Shown here in pieces: positions 25,554 to 36,405 of a DNA stretch of 64,000 nt (position 1 is the first letter of the stretch; the number at the start of each line of letters is the position of its first letter). Under the pieces are notes generated by a model. The model worked only from the letters and a program-made list of their open reading frames with translations. It did no database searches and was not told the origin of the DNA. The stretch is from Endozoicomonas sp. OPT23 (GTDB lineage Bacteria > Pseudomonadota > Gammaproteobacteria > Pseudomonadales > Endozoicomonadaceae): contig NZ_PPFD01000002.1 in assembly GCF_009653635.1 (NCBI RefSeq), forward strand, positions 1 through 64,000, in the 5' to 3' direction. Made by a program: the position numbers and the translations under genes.

Positions 25554-26618
25554 TCACTTTTTGCTTATAAAAAAGTCGGGAGGCAGCATTTTTTGGGTGC
25601 CTGCATCAGTGGAAATATATGAGAAATACTGGCTATCAATGGCTCCCTCACTGATAACGATGAGGTGATTTTCCAGTTGTGGTGTTGTTTTTGAACCGAA
25701 GATTGGCAGCTTACGACTGACCAGTTGAGCATTTCTCTCGGGAGAAATCAGATCCCTGTATTTGATATAAGAATCGATATGAGAATCCGGCTTGATAATC
25801 GTGATACCAGAACCCTTGGGAAGCAGGTATTCATGGATACGCTTATTTACGGTCGCAATTTGTTCTAGCTCCGTATCACCAAAAGAGTATGTATCGCCAC
25901 TCAAGATAACAGGCAGAACAGAGACTAATAGATCGATTATAACTGGTTGCTCATCACCAAATATCTCGTGCAGCAGGTCCGGGTAGTCTTTCTTCAGGTG
26001 TACGGCAATAAAAGGATCTTTCAGAAATAAGTTAAGTCGAATTAATGGGGGAATGATTTTACGTAGGGAAGATGGAGCTATGCTTCGCTTTGCGAAGACT
26101 GGAACCTCGCCAACAATCGATGAAAAACCATATGGCTTTAAATAATCGTATTCATGATTGAAGGGGAATAGTGTTTGTATTCTCTCAGAAGGTAAATATT
26201 CGGCCAGACCTTTCGCCGCTGGCCATAAATTCAGTAGTAATAAATGACGTTCACTTTCTATCTCTTGTCTGGCCGTTTCAAAAAACTGTGACATTTTCTC
26301 GTCGATATCCGCATCTGGAGATAAACGTTCTTCCTCAGCTAGCTCTGGTTGTTCAGAGACAAATTGGTCAGAGTAAAGTGGTTCTTCCTTATACTTATCC
26401 TCGTTAAATGGGGAGAGAAAAGTACTTGTTATCTCCAAGATATCCACGAAAGCTTTAATGAGCTCACCAGCCCGTTTTCGACTTTCAATTTCGCTAAAAA
26501 AAGAGCTTTTTTCTTCATATGTATTACTGTCAGAAGTATCAGTCAGGCTACTATCTGCCAGAACAATGTTTTGGCTAGATAGTGCCAATATAAGAAGAGT
26601 GTGCTTGAACCTGAGCAT
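25554..26618 (-). CDS. Secreted protein of unknown family, 354 aa
   Basis: The chosen ATG gives a signal peptide (MLRFKHTLLILALSSQNIVLA) and has AGAGG upstream; an ATG at 26657 would bury the signal. The mature protein is acidic at its start (YEEKSSFFSEIESRKRAGEL, EEERLSPDADID) and then mixed, with no recognised domain. It lies 40 bases upstream of the ankyrin-like protein on the same strand, so the two are probably one operon. AT-rich codon use unlike the grpE-dnaK block next to it suggests a younger, acquired gene. Confidence 0.68.
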   Translation of the reverse strand: MLRFKHTLLILALSSQNIVLADSSLTDTSDSNTYEEKSSFFSEIESRKRAGELIKAFVDILEITSTFLSPFNEDKYKEEPLYSDQFVSEQPELAEEERLSPDADIDEKMSQFFETARQEIESERHLLLLNLWPAAKGLAEYLPSERIQTLFPFNHEYDYLKPYGFSSIVGEVPVFAKRSIAPSSLRKIIPPLIRLNLFLKDPFIAVHLKKDYPDLLHEIFGDEQPVIIDLLVSVLPVILSGDTYSFGDTELEQIATVNKRIHEYLLPKGSGITIIKPDSHIDSYIKYRDLISPERNAQLVSRKLPIFGSKTTPQLENHLIVISEGAIDSQYFSYISTDAGTQKMLPPDFFISKK

Positions 26619-26752
26619 CAGGTAAGGCCTCTGGATAGATGAATACTTCATAGACACACATTCATATAAAAAGTTTCTTATAAGTTTCCGAATCGAATCT
26701 GACAGACTTACTCCCTAATCTCGAAAATCTTCCAGAAAAATGCTTTCTCCGG

Positions 26753-26780
26753 CTTGAATCCCTGTCAACTATCCCCATAT
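26753..26780 (+). promoter_or_regulatory. Sigma-32 heat-shock promoter of grpE
   Basis: CTTGAA (26753-26758), 14 bases, then CCCCATAT (26773-26780): both elements match the RpoH consensus. It lies 43 bases upstream of the grpE ATG. Confidence 0.88.
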
Positions 26781-26823
26781 AACGGTCATCAAAGAATTTT
26801 TGCTCCCAGACGGAGACTCCGGA

Positions 26824-27432
26824 ATGACCGTTGAGAACAACAAACCTGAAGAGCAGGTTGAAGACGTGACTGTTGAAACTGCGGCTCAAGAAGCCGTTGC
26901 AGAAGAACAGCAGGCTGAACAGGTAGAAGAAGCAGTAGTAGACGCTTTAGAAGGTACGGTGGAAACTGGCGATGATCTGGCCCAACAGCTGGAAGCCATG
27001 ACCGAAGAGATGGCGAAGGTGAAGGACCAGGCTCTGCGTGCAGTGGCTGAAGCCCAGAACATCAAACGCCGTGCCGAGCAGGATGTGGAAAAAGCCCACA
27101 AGTTCGCGCTGGAAAAGTTTGTTGATGCCCTTGTTCCGGTCGTAGATAGCCTGGAAAAAGGGATCGAATCTGCTGAGCAGGCAGAAGGTGCTCACGAAGC
27201 ACTGGTTGAAGGCATGAACCTGACTTTGAAGCAGTTCCTGGATGCTCTGGGTCGTTTCAAGGTGGAGCAGGAAAACCCTGAAGGTCAGCCATTTGACCCT
27301 AACTTCCATCAGGCCATGTCCATGATTCCTAATCCGGACGTAGAGCCAAACACCGTTCTGAACGTATTCCAGAAAGGTTACAAGCTGAACGGCCGTCTGG
27401 TACGTCCAGCGATGGTTGTGGTTTCCAAGTAA
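26824..27432 (+). CDS. grpE: Nucleotide exchange factor GrpE
   Basis: A 202-aa GrpE. The acidic N-terminal extension (residues 1-50) is followed by the long dimer helix ([33 protein letters not shown] region) and the beta-wing domain with [11 protein letters not shown] and [22 protein letters not shown]. It releases ADP from DnaK. The ATG at 26824 begins the normal protein; an upstream in-frame start at 26800 lies very close to the promoter. Order grpE-dnaK-dnaJ is standard in the class. Confidence 0.97.
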   Translation: MTVENNKPEEQVEDVTVETAAQEAVAEEQQAEQVEEAVVDALEGTVETGDDLAQQLEAMTEEMAKVKDQALRAVAEAQNIKRRAEQDVEKAHKFALEKFVDALVPVVDSLEKGIESAEQAEGAHEALVEGMNLTLKQFLDALGRFKVEQENPEGQPFDPNFHQAMSMIPNPDVEPNTVLNVFQKGYKLNGRLVRPAMVVVSK

Positions 27433-27470
27433 CCATCAATCAGAAACTAAGATTTTTTTTGCAGAGCAGC

Positions 27471-27499
27471 CTTGAAAACAAAAATGGGCGATCCCATAT
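27471..27499 (+). promoter_or_regulatory. Second sigma-32-type promoter, in front of dnaK
   Basis: CTTGAA (27471-27476), 15 bases, then TCCCATAT (27492-27499), one mismatch to the -10 consensus. It lies in the 164-base grpE-dnaK gap, about 98 bases upstream of dnaK. Confidence 0.7.
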
Positions 27500-27596
27500 A
27501 GCAGTCAAAGGCTGAAAAAGTCCGGAAAGAACAACAGACTCCGGACGCGCTAACAAGATTATCGCTCTGCATGGCAGAGCAACGGAGAGACATAAA

Positions 27597-29525
<1,929 letters not shown>

Positions 29526-29561
29526 AACTGCTCCCCATAGCGGATAAGTTTTAAGTTCTTA

Positions 29562-29587
29562 CAGCGCGGGGCATTGGTCCCGCGTTG
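29562..29587 (+). other. Hairpin in the dnaK-dnaJ gap
   Basis: CAGCGCGGG (29562-29570) and CCCGCGTTG (29579-29587) make a 9-bp stem with one G:T pair and an 8-nt loop. No T run follows. It could lower dnaJ relative to dnaK or protect the dnaK mRNA end. Confidence 0.5.
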
Positions 29588-29693
29588 TCGTGTAAGAGAT
29601 AAAAGAACCTGCTCGGGAGTTTTCCCGGTGTGTAAAAGCGGTTAAGAATTTTTTTGGGTTGGGCGCAGTGCGCTGGCTCACAGGGTGTTACTC

Positions 29694-30842
29694 ATGTCAA
29701 AACGTGACTATTACGAAGTACTTGGTGTCAGCAAAGGCGCCTCGGACAAGGAAATCAAAAAAGCCTATCGTCGTATGGCTATGAAGTATCACCCTGATCG
29801 TAATACTGACGGTGAGGACACCGAAGAAAAGTTCAAGGAAGTGAACGAAGCTTTTGAAGTCCTGTCTGACGACCAGAAACGCGGTGCTTATGACCAATAC
29901 GGCCATGCCGGTGTTGATCCGAACATGGGCGGCGGACACGGTGGTTTCGGTGGTCAGCAAGGTGGTTTTGGCGATATCTTTGGTGATGTCTTCGGAGACA
30001 TTTTTGGTGGTCAGGGCGGCGGTGGTCGCTCCCACAGTTCTGTTCAGCGTGGTGCAGACCTGCGCTATCAGCTGGAACTGAGTCTGGAAGAAGCCGTTAA
30101 AGGCACGACCAAAAAGATCAAGATTCCTACGCTGGTGGCTTGTAAGCCTTGTGACGGTTCCGGTGCCAAGAAAGGTACTTCCGCAACCACGTGTACAACC
30201 TGTGCCGGCCATGGTCAGGTGCGTATGCAGCAGGGCTTCTTCTCTGTGCAGCAGGCTTGTCCTGAATGTCGCGGTACCGGCAAGATGATTAAAGACCCTT
30301 GCCGTGACTGTCACGGTGAAGGTCGTATCCAGGAATATAAGACGCTGTCCGTCAAGATTCCGACTGGAGTTGATACAGGCGATCGCATTCGTCTGGGTGG
30401 CGAAGGTGAAGCAGGCGTGAACGGTGGCCCAGCTGGCGATCTGTACGTTCAGGTCAGTGTTGCGGATCACCCGATCTTCCAGCGTGACGGCAAGCACCTG
30501 TACTGTGAAGTTCCGATTACTTTCGTTGATGCGGCTATTGGTGGCGAGCTGGAAGTTCCGACTCTGGACGGCCGCGTTAAGCTGAAAATTCCAAAGGAAA
30601 CCCAGACCGGCAAGCTGTTCCGTCTGCGCGATAAGGGTGTAACGCCTGTTCGTGGCGGCAGTCGTGGTGACCTGATGTGTCGTGTGGTTGTTGAAACTCC
30701 GGTTAAGCTGACAGAGCGTCAGAGAGAGCTGATGCAGGAACTGAAAGACACTTTCGCTGAAGAAGGTGAGCACAAGCAGTCTCCAAAGAAGAGTTCCTTC
30801 TTTGAAGGTGTAAAGAAGTTCTTTGACGATATGGCCAGCTAA
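29694..30842 (+). CDS. dnaJ: Co-chaperone DnaJ (Hsp40)
   Basis: A 382-aa type I DnaJ: J domain (residues 3-70, with HPD in KYHPDRN), Gly/Phe-rich linker ([20 protein letters not shown]), four zinc motifs ([32 protein letters not shown]) and the C-terminal substrate domains. It stimulates DnaK ATPase and delivers substrates. The ATG at 29694 gives the family start [12 protein letters not shown]; the one at 29685 does not. dapB, which follows dnaJ in many relatives, is absent here. Confidence 0.98.
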   Translation: MSKRDYYEVLGVSKGASDKEIKKAYRRMAMKYHPDRNTDGEDTEEKFKEVNEAFEVLSDDQKRGAYDQYGHAGVDPNMGGGHGGFGGQQGGFGDIFGDVFGDIFGGQGGGGRSHSSVQRGADLRYQLELSLEEAVKGTTKKIKIPTLVACKPCDGSGAKKGTSATTCTTCAGHGQVRMQQGFFSVQQACPECRGTGKMIKDPCRDCHGEGRIQEYKTLSVKIPTGVDTGDRIRLGGEGEAGVNGGPAGDLYVQVSVADHPIFQRDGKHLYCEVPITFVDAAIGGELEVPTLDGRVKLKIPKETQTGKLFRLRDKGVTPVRGGSRGDLMCRVVVETPVKLTERQRELMQELKDTFAEEGEHKQSPKKSSFFEGVKKFFDDMAS

Positions 30843-30851
30843 TCGTTCTTC

Positions 30852-30885
30852 CTCTCATGCTTCAATCGTATTTGGAGCATGAGAG
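30852..30885 (+). terminator. Probable terminator of the grpE-dnaK-dnaJ unit
   Basis: CTCTCATGCT and AGCATGAGAG form a perfect 10-bp stem 9 bases after the dnaJ stop. The tail (ATTATAT) is AT-rich but not a clean T run. Confidence 0.6.
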
Positions 30886-31106
30886 ATTATATGTTCACCA
30901 GCCTTACACTTCTTTCCTGAATTCCATTTTTAAAATATACCTGCCTGAATTCTGCTTCAAAAACTAGAACTCCTGATGTCGTTTATTAAAAATAAAATCA
31001 GCAGACCTTGATTTGCTGGTATACATTTCAATAGATTGATCAGAAGTCACTCTCACATCCCTCGCTCAATTCAGAGCTCTATTACAAGACAGTCTACAGG
31101 TGTTTC

Positions 31107-31862
31107 ATGAAGTTGATCACCCCAACCAAGCGGAATGCTGTCTACACGGCAGCACTATTGTCAGTAGTTGGTTTTTATACGAGTAAGCTTCCGGCGTCGG
31201 ATATTCTGGCCGGTGAGAAATACCTGAAACTCCATGGAGGCGTGGGTTGGTATTCTGAGGGGAAGGATAAAACTCTTAGTTATGGTAATGGAAACTTTGA
31301 CCGGTTCAGTGCCAGCTCAAGAGACGAGAATGGTTTTCAATATGGTGTCAGTGCCGGAATAAAGTTGCCTGTGGAGGATGGTGCACTGGGCATCGGTATT
31401 GGTTTTTATGGCCAGTCTGAGCATGACTATAAAGGCTATATAGACCAGTACGGAAAAGGGAGTCTGAGAGACTTTAACTATAAATTCAGCATTATGAGCT
31501 ATCGACTCATGTTGGAAGGCAGCTTTGAGATTCCCATTCAGGAACAATTTAAAGGCTTCGTGACAGGTGGTGTGGGTGCCGCCTGGAATAAATTCAGCAG
31601 CTATGAGTACAGTCGAATCAGCCCTTCAGAGCGCTCGCCCAAACCTGACTTCAAAAATGAAACCAAAACGGCGTTTGCCTGGCAGTTAGGTGGGGGTGTG
31701 GAGTATGAGTTTACCCCGGAACTCTCGGCATCTGTTTACTATCTGTACGTGAATAACGGTAAGGCTGAAAGTAAGGCAGAAAATGCTCCGTTTTCGCAGA
31801 AGTATGAGACTGATGATTTAACCGCTCACAATCTTATGTTTAGCCTGAACTATCGATTTTAG
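31107..31862 (+). CDS. Outer-membrane beta-barrel protein
   Basis: A 251-aa protein with an N-terminal export signal (AVYTAALLSVVGFYTSKLPAS), alternating polar and aromatic strands (YLKLHGGVGWY, FQYGVSAGIKL, GALGIGIGFYGQ, YRLMLEGSF, GFVTGGVGAAW, TAFAWQLGGGVEYEF, LSASVYYLYV) and a C-terminal LMFSLNYRF ending in Phe, the outer-membrane insertion signal. About eight strands are likely, as in OmpW/OmpA-type or Opa-like barrels. Its function is unknown. The gene for the secreted EEP-family protein starts 10 bases after its stop, so the pair is co-transcribed. Confidence 0.82.
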   Translation: MKLITPTKRNAVYTAALLSVVGFYTSKLPASDILAGEKYLKLHGGVGWYSEGKDKTLSYGNGNFDRFSASSRDENGFQYGVSAGIKLPVEDGALGIGIGFYGQSEHDYKGYIDQYGKGSLRDFNYKFSIMSYRLMLEGSFEIPIQEQFKGFVTGGVGAAWNKFSSYEYSRISPSERSPKPDFKNETKTAFAWQLGGGVEYEFTPELSASVYYLYVNNGKAESKAENAPFSQKYETDDLTAHNLMFSLNYRF

Positions 31863-31872
31863 GTGCTGACCC

Positions 31873-33498
31873 ATGTTGTTAAGAAAATTACTGACGGGCT
31901 CGCTGGCTGCTCTATCACTCAGTGCGAGTGCCGATGTTCTGGAAGTGTCGTTGAGTCCTGCAACTCAGCCAGATCGTTTTAAGCCAAAAGATCTGATTAC
32001 TTTGCAAGTAAAAAATAATGCACCTATTGCACATACACTGACTATTACTCCTGAAAGAGCCACTGCTTCAGGGTGTACTGGAAGTATCCCTGCAGGTGGA
32101 ACCTGTGATCTAACTTTGACTGTCACACAATTTGGTGAGGTCTCTGTGACGGTCAAAGCGGCGGATGGATTGTATGAAACATTCCATGGTCCTTATGTTT
32201 CCGCTTTACGAGTAGCAACATTTAATCTTTCCTTTGATAGAAAAAACTTTTCTGATTTAAATACGCAAATGGGCTACAACAGAACGACTCAGGATAGAAA
32301 GATTAAAGACTGGAGAGACGGCAAACTGACAGATGATACTAAAATTCAGGAAGCAAAAAACATAGTTCAGATACAGAATGTAGCTGAAATTATTCAGCGC
32401 ACTAGACCAGATATACTGGTGATGGCTGAGTTTAATAACAAAGGTACTGGCAGTAACAATGATGCGCTCACTAATTTTCGAGATAACTACCTAAGCCTTA
32501 CTCAGAATAGTGATGTAGGTAGTTTTTCTTACACTCACATCAAAAATGTATCTACAAACACTGGCTTACTTTCGCCCTTTGATCTTGATAACAAAGGTGG
32601 AACCCCGGCATTGCCAGGTGATGGTTGGGGCTTTGGTTTCTATCATGGGCAATATGCTTTTGCAGTCGCATCAAATTACTCCTTTACGGATTACAAAAGC
32701 TTTCAGACCTTTAAGTGGCTAGCAATGCCTGGTGCAGAAAATCCGGTAATTGACCTATGTAATGGCCCTGAAAGAATACCCGAAGGAAAAAATTGTGGAG
32801 ACCCCTGGTATTCTGATAGCGCCTGGGAGCAGTTCAGGGTGTCGTCAAAGAATCATATTGACCTAGCTATAGAAGTGCCAGCTCAGGGCAGTAGTACTCT
32901 CAAAAAAATTCACATGCTTGTTTCTCACCCAACACCGCCTGTATTTGATGAAAGTGCAAGGAGAAACTACAAACGGAACAGTGCAGAAATTAAATTCTGG
33001 GATGATTACATTAAGGCAAAAGACTACTTTGCTCCTGATCCTAAGGGAACAAATGGCTCGACGACAGATGAGAAGGGAGGTTTAAAACAGGGTGACTATT
33101 TTGTAGTTGCTGGTGATTTAAATGCAGACCCTTATGAAGGAGATGGTGACAGGCAAACCATTCTCGGCTTACTTGAAAATCCGCAGGTAAATACAGCTGT
33201 AACAACAGGATCACTGATTCCAACCAGCAAGGGTGCCCAAGAGTATTTAAGTTCATCGGTATGTAAGCGTAATTGTCAACGCAACAATGGTGACACAATC
33301 ACTTCAACCAGTGGTTTGAGGCTCGATCATGTTATCCCTTCAGCTAATTTAACAGTTATGAGAAGTGGTGTGTTCTGGCCAGCAACAGGAGAGCCTGGTC
33401 GGGATTTGGTAGATGATCCAAAGCTAGGACAGGGGAAAGGTGTTTCCTCAGACCACCGTCTGGTCTGGGTTGATCTGTATATCCCCGCCACGCCATAA
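31873..33498 (+). CDS. Secreted endonuclease/exonuclease/phosphatase (EEP) family protein
   Basis: A 541-aa protein with a signal peptide (LLTGSLAALSLSASA), an Ig-like N-terminal domain (about residues 22-110, with one Cys pair GCTGS/GGTCD) and an EEP catalytic domain. The motifs are in order: ATFNLSFD, the metal-binding Glu in LVMAEFNNKG, GDLNADPYEGD, LDHVIPS and the final SSDHRLVWVDL. Such enzymes cut DNA, RNA or phosphodiesters; as an exported protein it may degrade extracellular DNA for nutrient or phosphate supply (inference). It shares an operon with the outer-membrane barrel. Confidence 0.85.
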   Translation: MLLRKLLTGSLAALSLSASADVLEVSLSPATQPDRFKPKDLITLQVKNNAPIAHTLTITPERATASGCTGSIPAGGTCDLTLTVTQFGEVSVTVKAADGLYETFHGPYVSALRVATFNLSFDRKNFSDLNTQMGYNRTTQDRKIKDWRDGKLTDDTKIQEAKNIVQIQNVAEIIQRTRPDILVMAEFNNKGTGSNNDALTNFRDNYLSLTQNSDVGSFSYTHIKNVSTNTGLLSPFDLDNKGGTPALPGDGWGFGFYHGQYAFAVASNYSFTDYKSFQTFKWLAMPGAENPVIDLCNGPERIPEGKNCGDPWYSDSAWEQFRVSSKNHIDLAIEVPAQGSSTLKKIHMLVSHPTPPVFDESARRNYKRNSAEIKFWDDYIKAKDYFAPDPKGTNGSTTDEKGGLKQGDYFVVAGDLNADPYEGDGDRQTILGLLENPQVNTAVTTGSLIPTSKGAQEYLSSSVCKRNCQRNNGDTITSTSGLRLDHVIPSANLTVMRSGVFWPATGEPGRDLVDDPKLGQGKGVSSDHRLVWVDLYIPATP

Positions 33499-33647
33499 AG
33501 CCTGATTTAAATCATATTAACCAAAGGGTACTCGTAGCTTTTTATACTGCGGGTGCCTCCAGTCATTGAAGATCAGTAACTTGCTATTTATCGGTTCTGA
33601 TCTAGCTTTCTAACTCCTAACTCGCTTTGTTCTGGAGTTGCTGGCTA

Positions 33648-34646
33648 GTGAAGCTAATAAATAAAATCTGCTTACTCACTGCTCTTGTCATTACATCAAT
33701 TGCTTCTTATGGGATGGAGTTTCAATGCCCACCTGAAGGAATGCTGCGATTTGATAAGGATGCTGTAGCCTACCGCACTCAATTGTTACCGGGGATGCCT
33801 AAGCACTGGCAAGGCATGTCAGCTTCATTCAGCAGTGCCTTTGCAGTTTTGCGGTCAGCAGCAGAACGAAAGAGGATCAGCTTTCGTGAAGTACTACTGG
33901 AAAGAACGCAGGAGGATGGAAAGCTTGTTAACCATGTCACCTGTGTCTATTGGGTTGATACGCATATCAGGACGTTTGAACTCTTGCTTAAGCCTGATCA
34001 GCTGTTTCTGGATGAACAGGAACAGTTATCTTTTCCCGTATTTTTTGTCAGAAATGAAGTGATAACAAATCCGTCTCAAAAGGAGAAAGAGATAGGGTTT
34101 ATTAACTTACAGGAAAAAAAAGGTTCCTGTTCAAAATCCAGACATGACTGTGCCATGTTTATTCCGAATGTGAGTGTCAGAAAGAGAGTCGAGACTCCTT
34201 CAGCAGTGTCTAAAATTGAAAATGAAATTGGTTTGCTGAACTTCGCCTATCTATGTGGAGGGGAAGAATTTATGAATATAACCTTGGTCAATCAGGTAAA
34301 ACCAGTGGCAGGCGCCGAGAAAGCTTCATCAGAGAAAATTGCATCAGAGAAAGTTATTGAAACAGACAATCTTTATTACCTTGATTCAAGAGCGAAAATG
34401 AGTGGCAGAACTCTGTTGATGCTCACCAGTAACTGGGGGACAGGTGAAGCTTTCCGATTTGATATAACCAACTTTAGTGGGCTCAGTATGCCTTGTTCAG
34501 GCAGGAACCTTCAAAGACATGCAGATGCAGAGGTTCCTGTTATTCTGGATGTGACAACTAAAATGTCAAATGAGCGTGAAATTAAAGAGTTTGCTTGTAA
34601 GATTTTCGGTGCAAACGACCTCCCTCCTGTTCATGACGAGCTTTGA
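33648..34646 (+). CDS. Secreted protein of unknown family, 332 aa
   Basis: Starting at the GTG at 33648, which has GGAG about 11 bases upstream, the protein begins with a clean signal peptide (MKLINKICLLTALVITSIASYG). A TTG at 33627 is also in frame but weaker. The mature part has seven or so cysteines (FQCPPEG, HVTCVYW, GSCSKSRHDCAMF, LCGGEE, MPCSGRN, FACKIFG), suggesting disulfide bonds in the periplasm or outside. No domain is recognised. It is 149 bases after the EEP gene and convergent with the ABC transporter operon. Confidence 0.68.
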   Translation: MKLINKICLLTALVITSIASYGMEFQCPPEGMLRFDKDAVAYRTQLLPGMPKHWQGMSASFSSAFAVLRSAAERKRISFREVLLERTQEDGKLVNHVTCVYWVDTHIRTFELLLKPDQLFLDEQEQLSFPVFFVRNEVITNPSQKEKEIGFINLQEKKGSCSKSRHDCAMFIPNVSVRKRVETPSAVSKIENEIGLLNFAYLCGGEEFMNITLVNQVKPVAGAEKASSEKIASEKVIETDNLYYLDSRAKMSGRTLLMLTSNWGTGEAFRFDITNFSGLSMPCSGRNLQRHADAEVPVILDVTTKMSNEREIKEFACKIFGANDLPPVHDEL

Positions 34647-34716
34647 TTTTCAGTTGCTGGTCAAGTTCGTCTCTCCTCTTAATTGCAGATTCCTCTGATT
34701 GAGCATTCATCAAGGT

Positions 34717-36405
34717 TCAGGCAATCATAACTTCTTCCGTTGTTGTCACTGAACGATCAACAGGCTTTTCCAGAAGAGGGATAGCTCTGATCAACTTCTG
34801 TGTATAACTCTGTTGTGGATGATTAAATATCTGCTGAACGCTTCCCTGTTCAATTAACCTTCCCTGTTTCATGACACAGACATGATCACAAAGATTAGCC
34901 ACAACGCTGAGATCATGGGATATAAACAGTATGGTTATGCCTAGCTCATCTCTGAGTTCTTTCAATAGAGTTAGAATTTCAGCCTGAATTGATACATCCA
35001 GTGCAGCCACCGCCTCATCAGCTACCAGAAATTTAGGCTTACTGATCAGTGCTCGGGCAATGCTGATTCTCTGTCGTTGACCTCCAGAAAATGCATGGGG
35101 GAAACGTCGAAGATGATTAACTTCGATGTGGCAGCGTTTGGCTATTTCTATAACCTTTTGATTGGTTTCTTCCTTGCTGCTGGTTAGCTTCAAAGCTTCA
35201 AGGGGTTCAGCAAGAATATCCCTGATAGTCATACGAGGGTTCAGAGAGGAATAAGGGTCCTGAAATACCAGTTGGGCAATCCTGGCAAACTCTTTCCGTT
35301 TTATCTGTTTCGGGTGACTGAAGCTGAAAGGCTGATCACCGGTAAAACTGACCTGACCACTGCTGACAGGAGCTGCTCCAAGAATGGCTTTGCCCAAAGA
35401 GGTTTTACCGGAGCCGCTTTCACCGACAAGGCCAATGATCTGTCCTTCAGGCAGATTCAGGGAAATGTTATCCACAGCGGTAAAGTGTTCTGATTTGCCA
35501 AGCCCTCCGCCAGAAAGTGGGTAGCGAATCGAGAGCTTGTCTATTTTAACAAGTGCTTCAGGTGTTTCTTTAGGCGTCGGTGGCAACTGATCAAGGTGTG
35601 GAAGCGCATCAAGCAGCTTCTTTGTATAATTGTGCTGAGGCTGAAAGAGAACACGATCTGCAGTGCCGGATTCAACAGATTCCCCCTGCTTCATAACCGT
35701 AACCCGGTCAGCAATCTTCGAAACAACGCCCAGGTCATGGGTGATAAAAATCATCGCCATTCCCAGCTGTTCTCGCAACTCCAGCATTAAATCAAGAACC
35801 TGAGCCTGAATGGTGACATCAAGTGCTGTGGTGGGTTCATCAGCAATCAGCAGCTTAGGTTTTGTCGACAAAGCTACGGCAATCATGGCTCTCTGTCGCA
35901 TACCGCCGGACAGTTCAAAAACGTATTGATCAAAACGCTGTTCTGCGAAAGGAATACCCACTCTTTCAAACAGTTCGATGCCTTTTCTTCGTGCTTCCTG
36001 CCGACTGTAGCCAAGGTGGATCTGCATGGTTTCTACGATCTGGTCACCCAGGCGAATAGCGGGTGCAAAACTCGCCATTGGCTCCTGAAATATCATGGAG
36101 ACCAGCCCGCCACGAACGAGGTGAAGGTCTCGATTGCGAAGTTTCAGGATGTCCAGATTATGTTGCTCATGGTTCAGAATAATGCTGCTGTCCTTGTGAG
36201 TCAGTGCATTACCGGGTGTCAGTCGCATAATGCTCTTGGCAGTCAGGGACTTACCCGAGCCACTCTCACCGACTAACCCCATTACCTCACCGGGCTGAAG
36301 TTCAAGACTAAGGTTCCTGACGGCACTGACTTGCCCTTCATCGGTATGAAAGTCGATGCCCAGATTGTTGATAGCTAACAGAGGCTGGTTGTTTTTAATG
36401 GTCAT
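34717..36405 (-). CDS. ABC importer ATPase with two fused nucleotide-binding domains (YejF/DdpD-DdpF type)
   Basis: A 562-aa protein holding two complete ATPase domains of the oligopeptide/dipeptide importer type. The first (about residues 8-265) has Walker A GLVGESGSGKS, signature LSGGMRQRA and Walker B LLIADEPTTALDV. The second (about 290-545) has GLVGESGSGKT, FSGGQRQRISIARAL and FLVADEAVAALDV (a conserved variant with Ala-Val). It drives the two permeases encoded upstream. Its ATG overlaps the stop of the second permease gene by 4 bases. A single fused ATPase recalls YejF of E. coli. Confidence 0.92.
   Translation of the reverse strand: MTIKNNQPLLAINNLGIDFHTDEGQVSAVRNLSLELQPGEVMGLVGESGSGKSLTAKSIMRLTPGNALTHKDSSIILNHEQHNLDILKLRNRDLHLVRGGLVSMIFQEPMASFAPAIRLGDQIVETMQIHLGYSRQEARRKGIELFERVGIPFAEQRFDQYVFELSGGMRQRAMIAVALSTKPKLLIADEPTTALDVTIQAQVLDLMLELREQLGMAMIFITHDLGVVSKIADRVTVMKQGESVESGTADRVLFQPQHNYTKKLLDALPHLDQLPPTPKETPEALVKIDKLSIRYPLSGGGLGKSEHFTAVDNISLNLPEGQIIGLVGESGSGKTSLGKAILGAAPVSSGQVSFTGDQPFSFSHPKQIKRKEFARIAQLVFQDPYSSLNPRMTIRDILAEPLEALKLTSSKEETNQKVIEIAKRCHIEVNHLRRFPHAFSGGQRQRISIARALISKPKFLVADEAVAALDVSIQAEILTLLKELRDELGITILFISHDLSVVANLCDHVCVMKQGRLIEQGSVQQIFNHPQQSYTQKLIRAIPLLEKPVDRSVTTTEEVMIA

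Noticed and set aside
29697-30773. 358-codon minus-strand frame across dnaJ
   Set aside because: Covers dnaJ almost exactly and has Thr/Asn-rich shadow composition.
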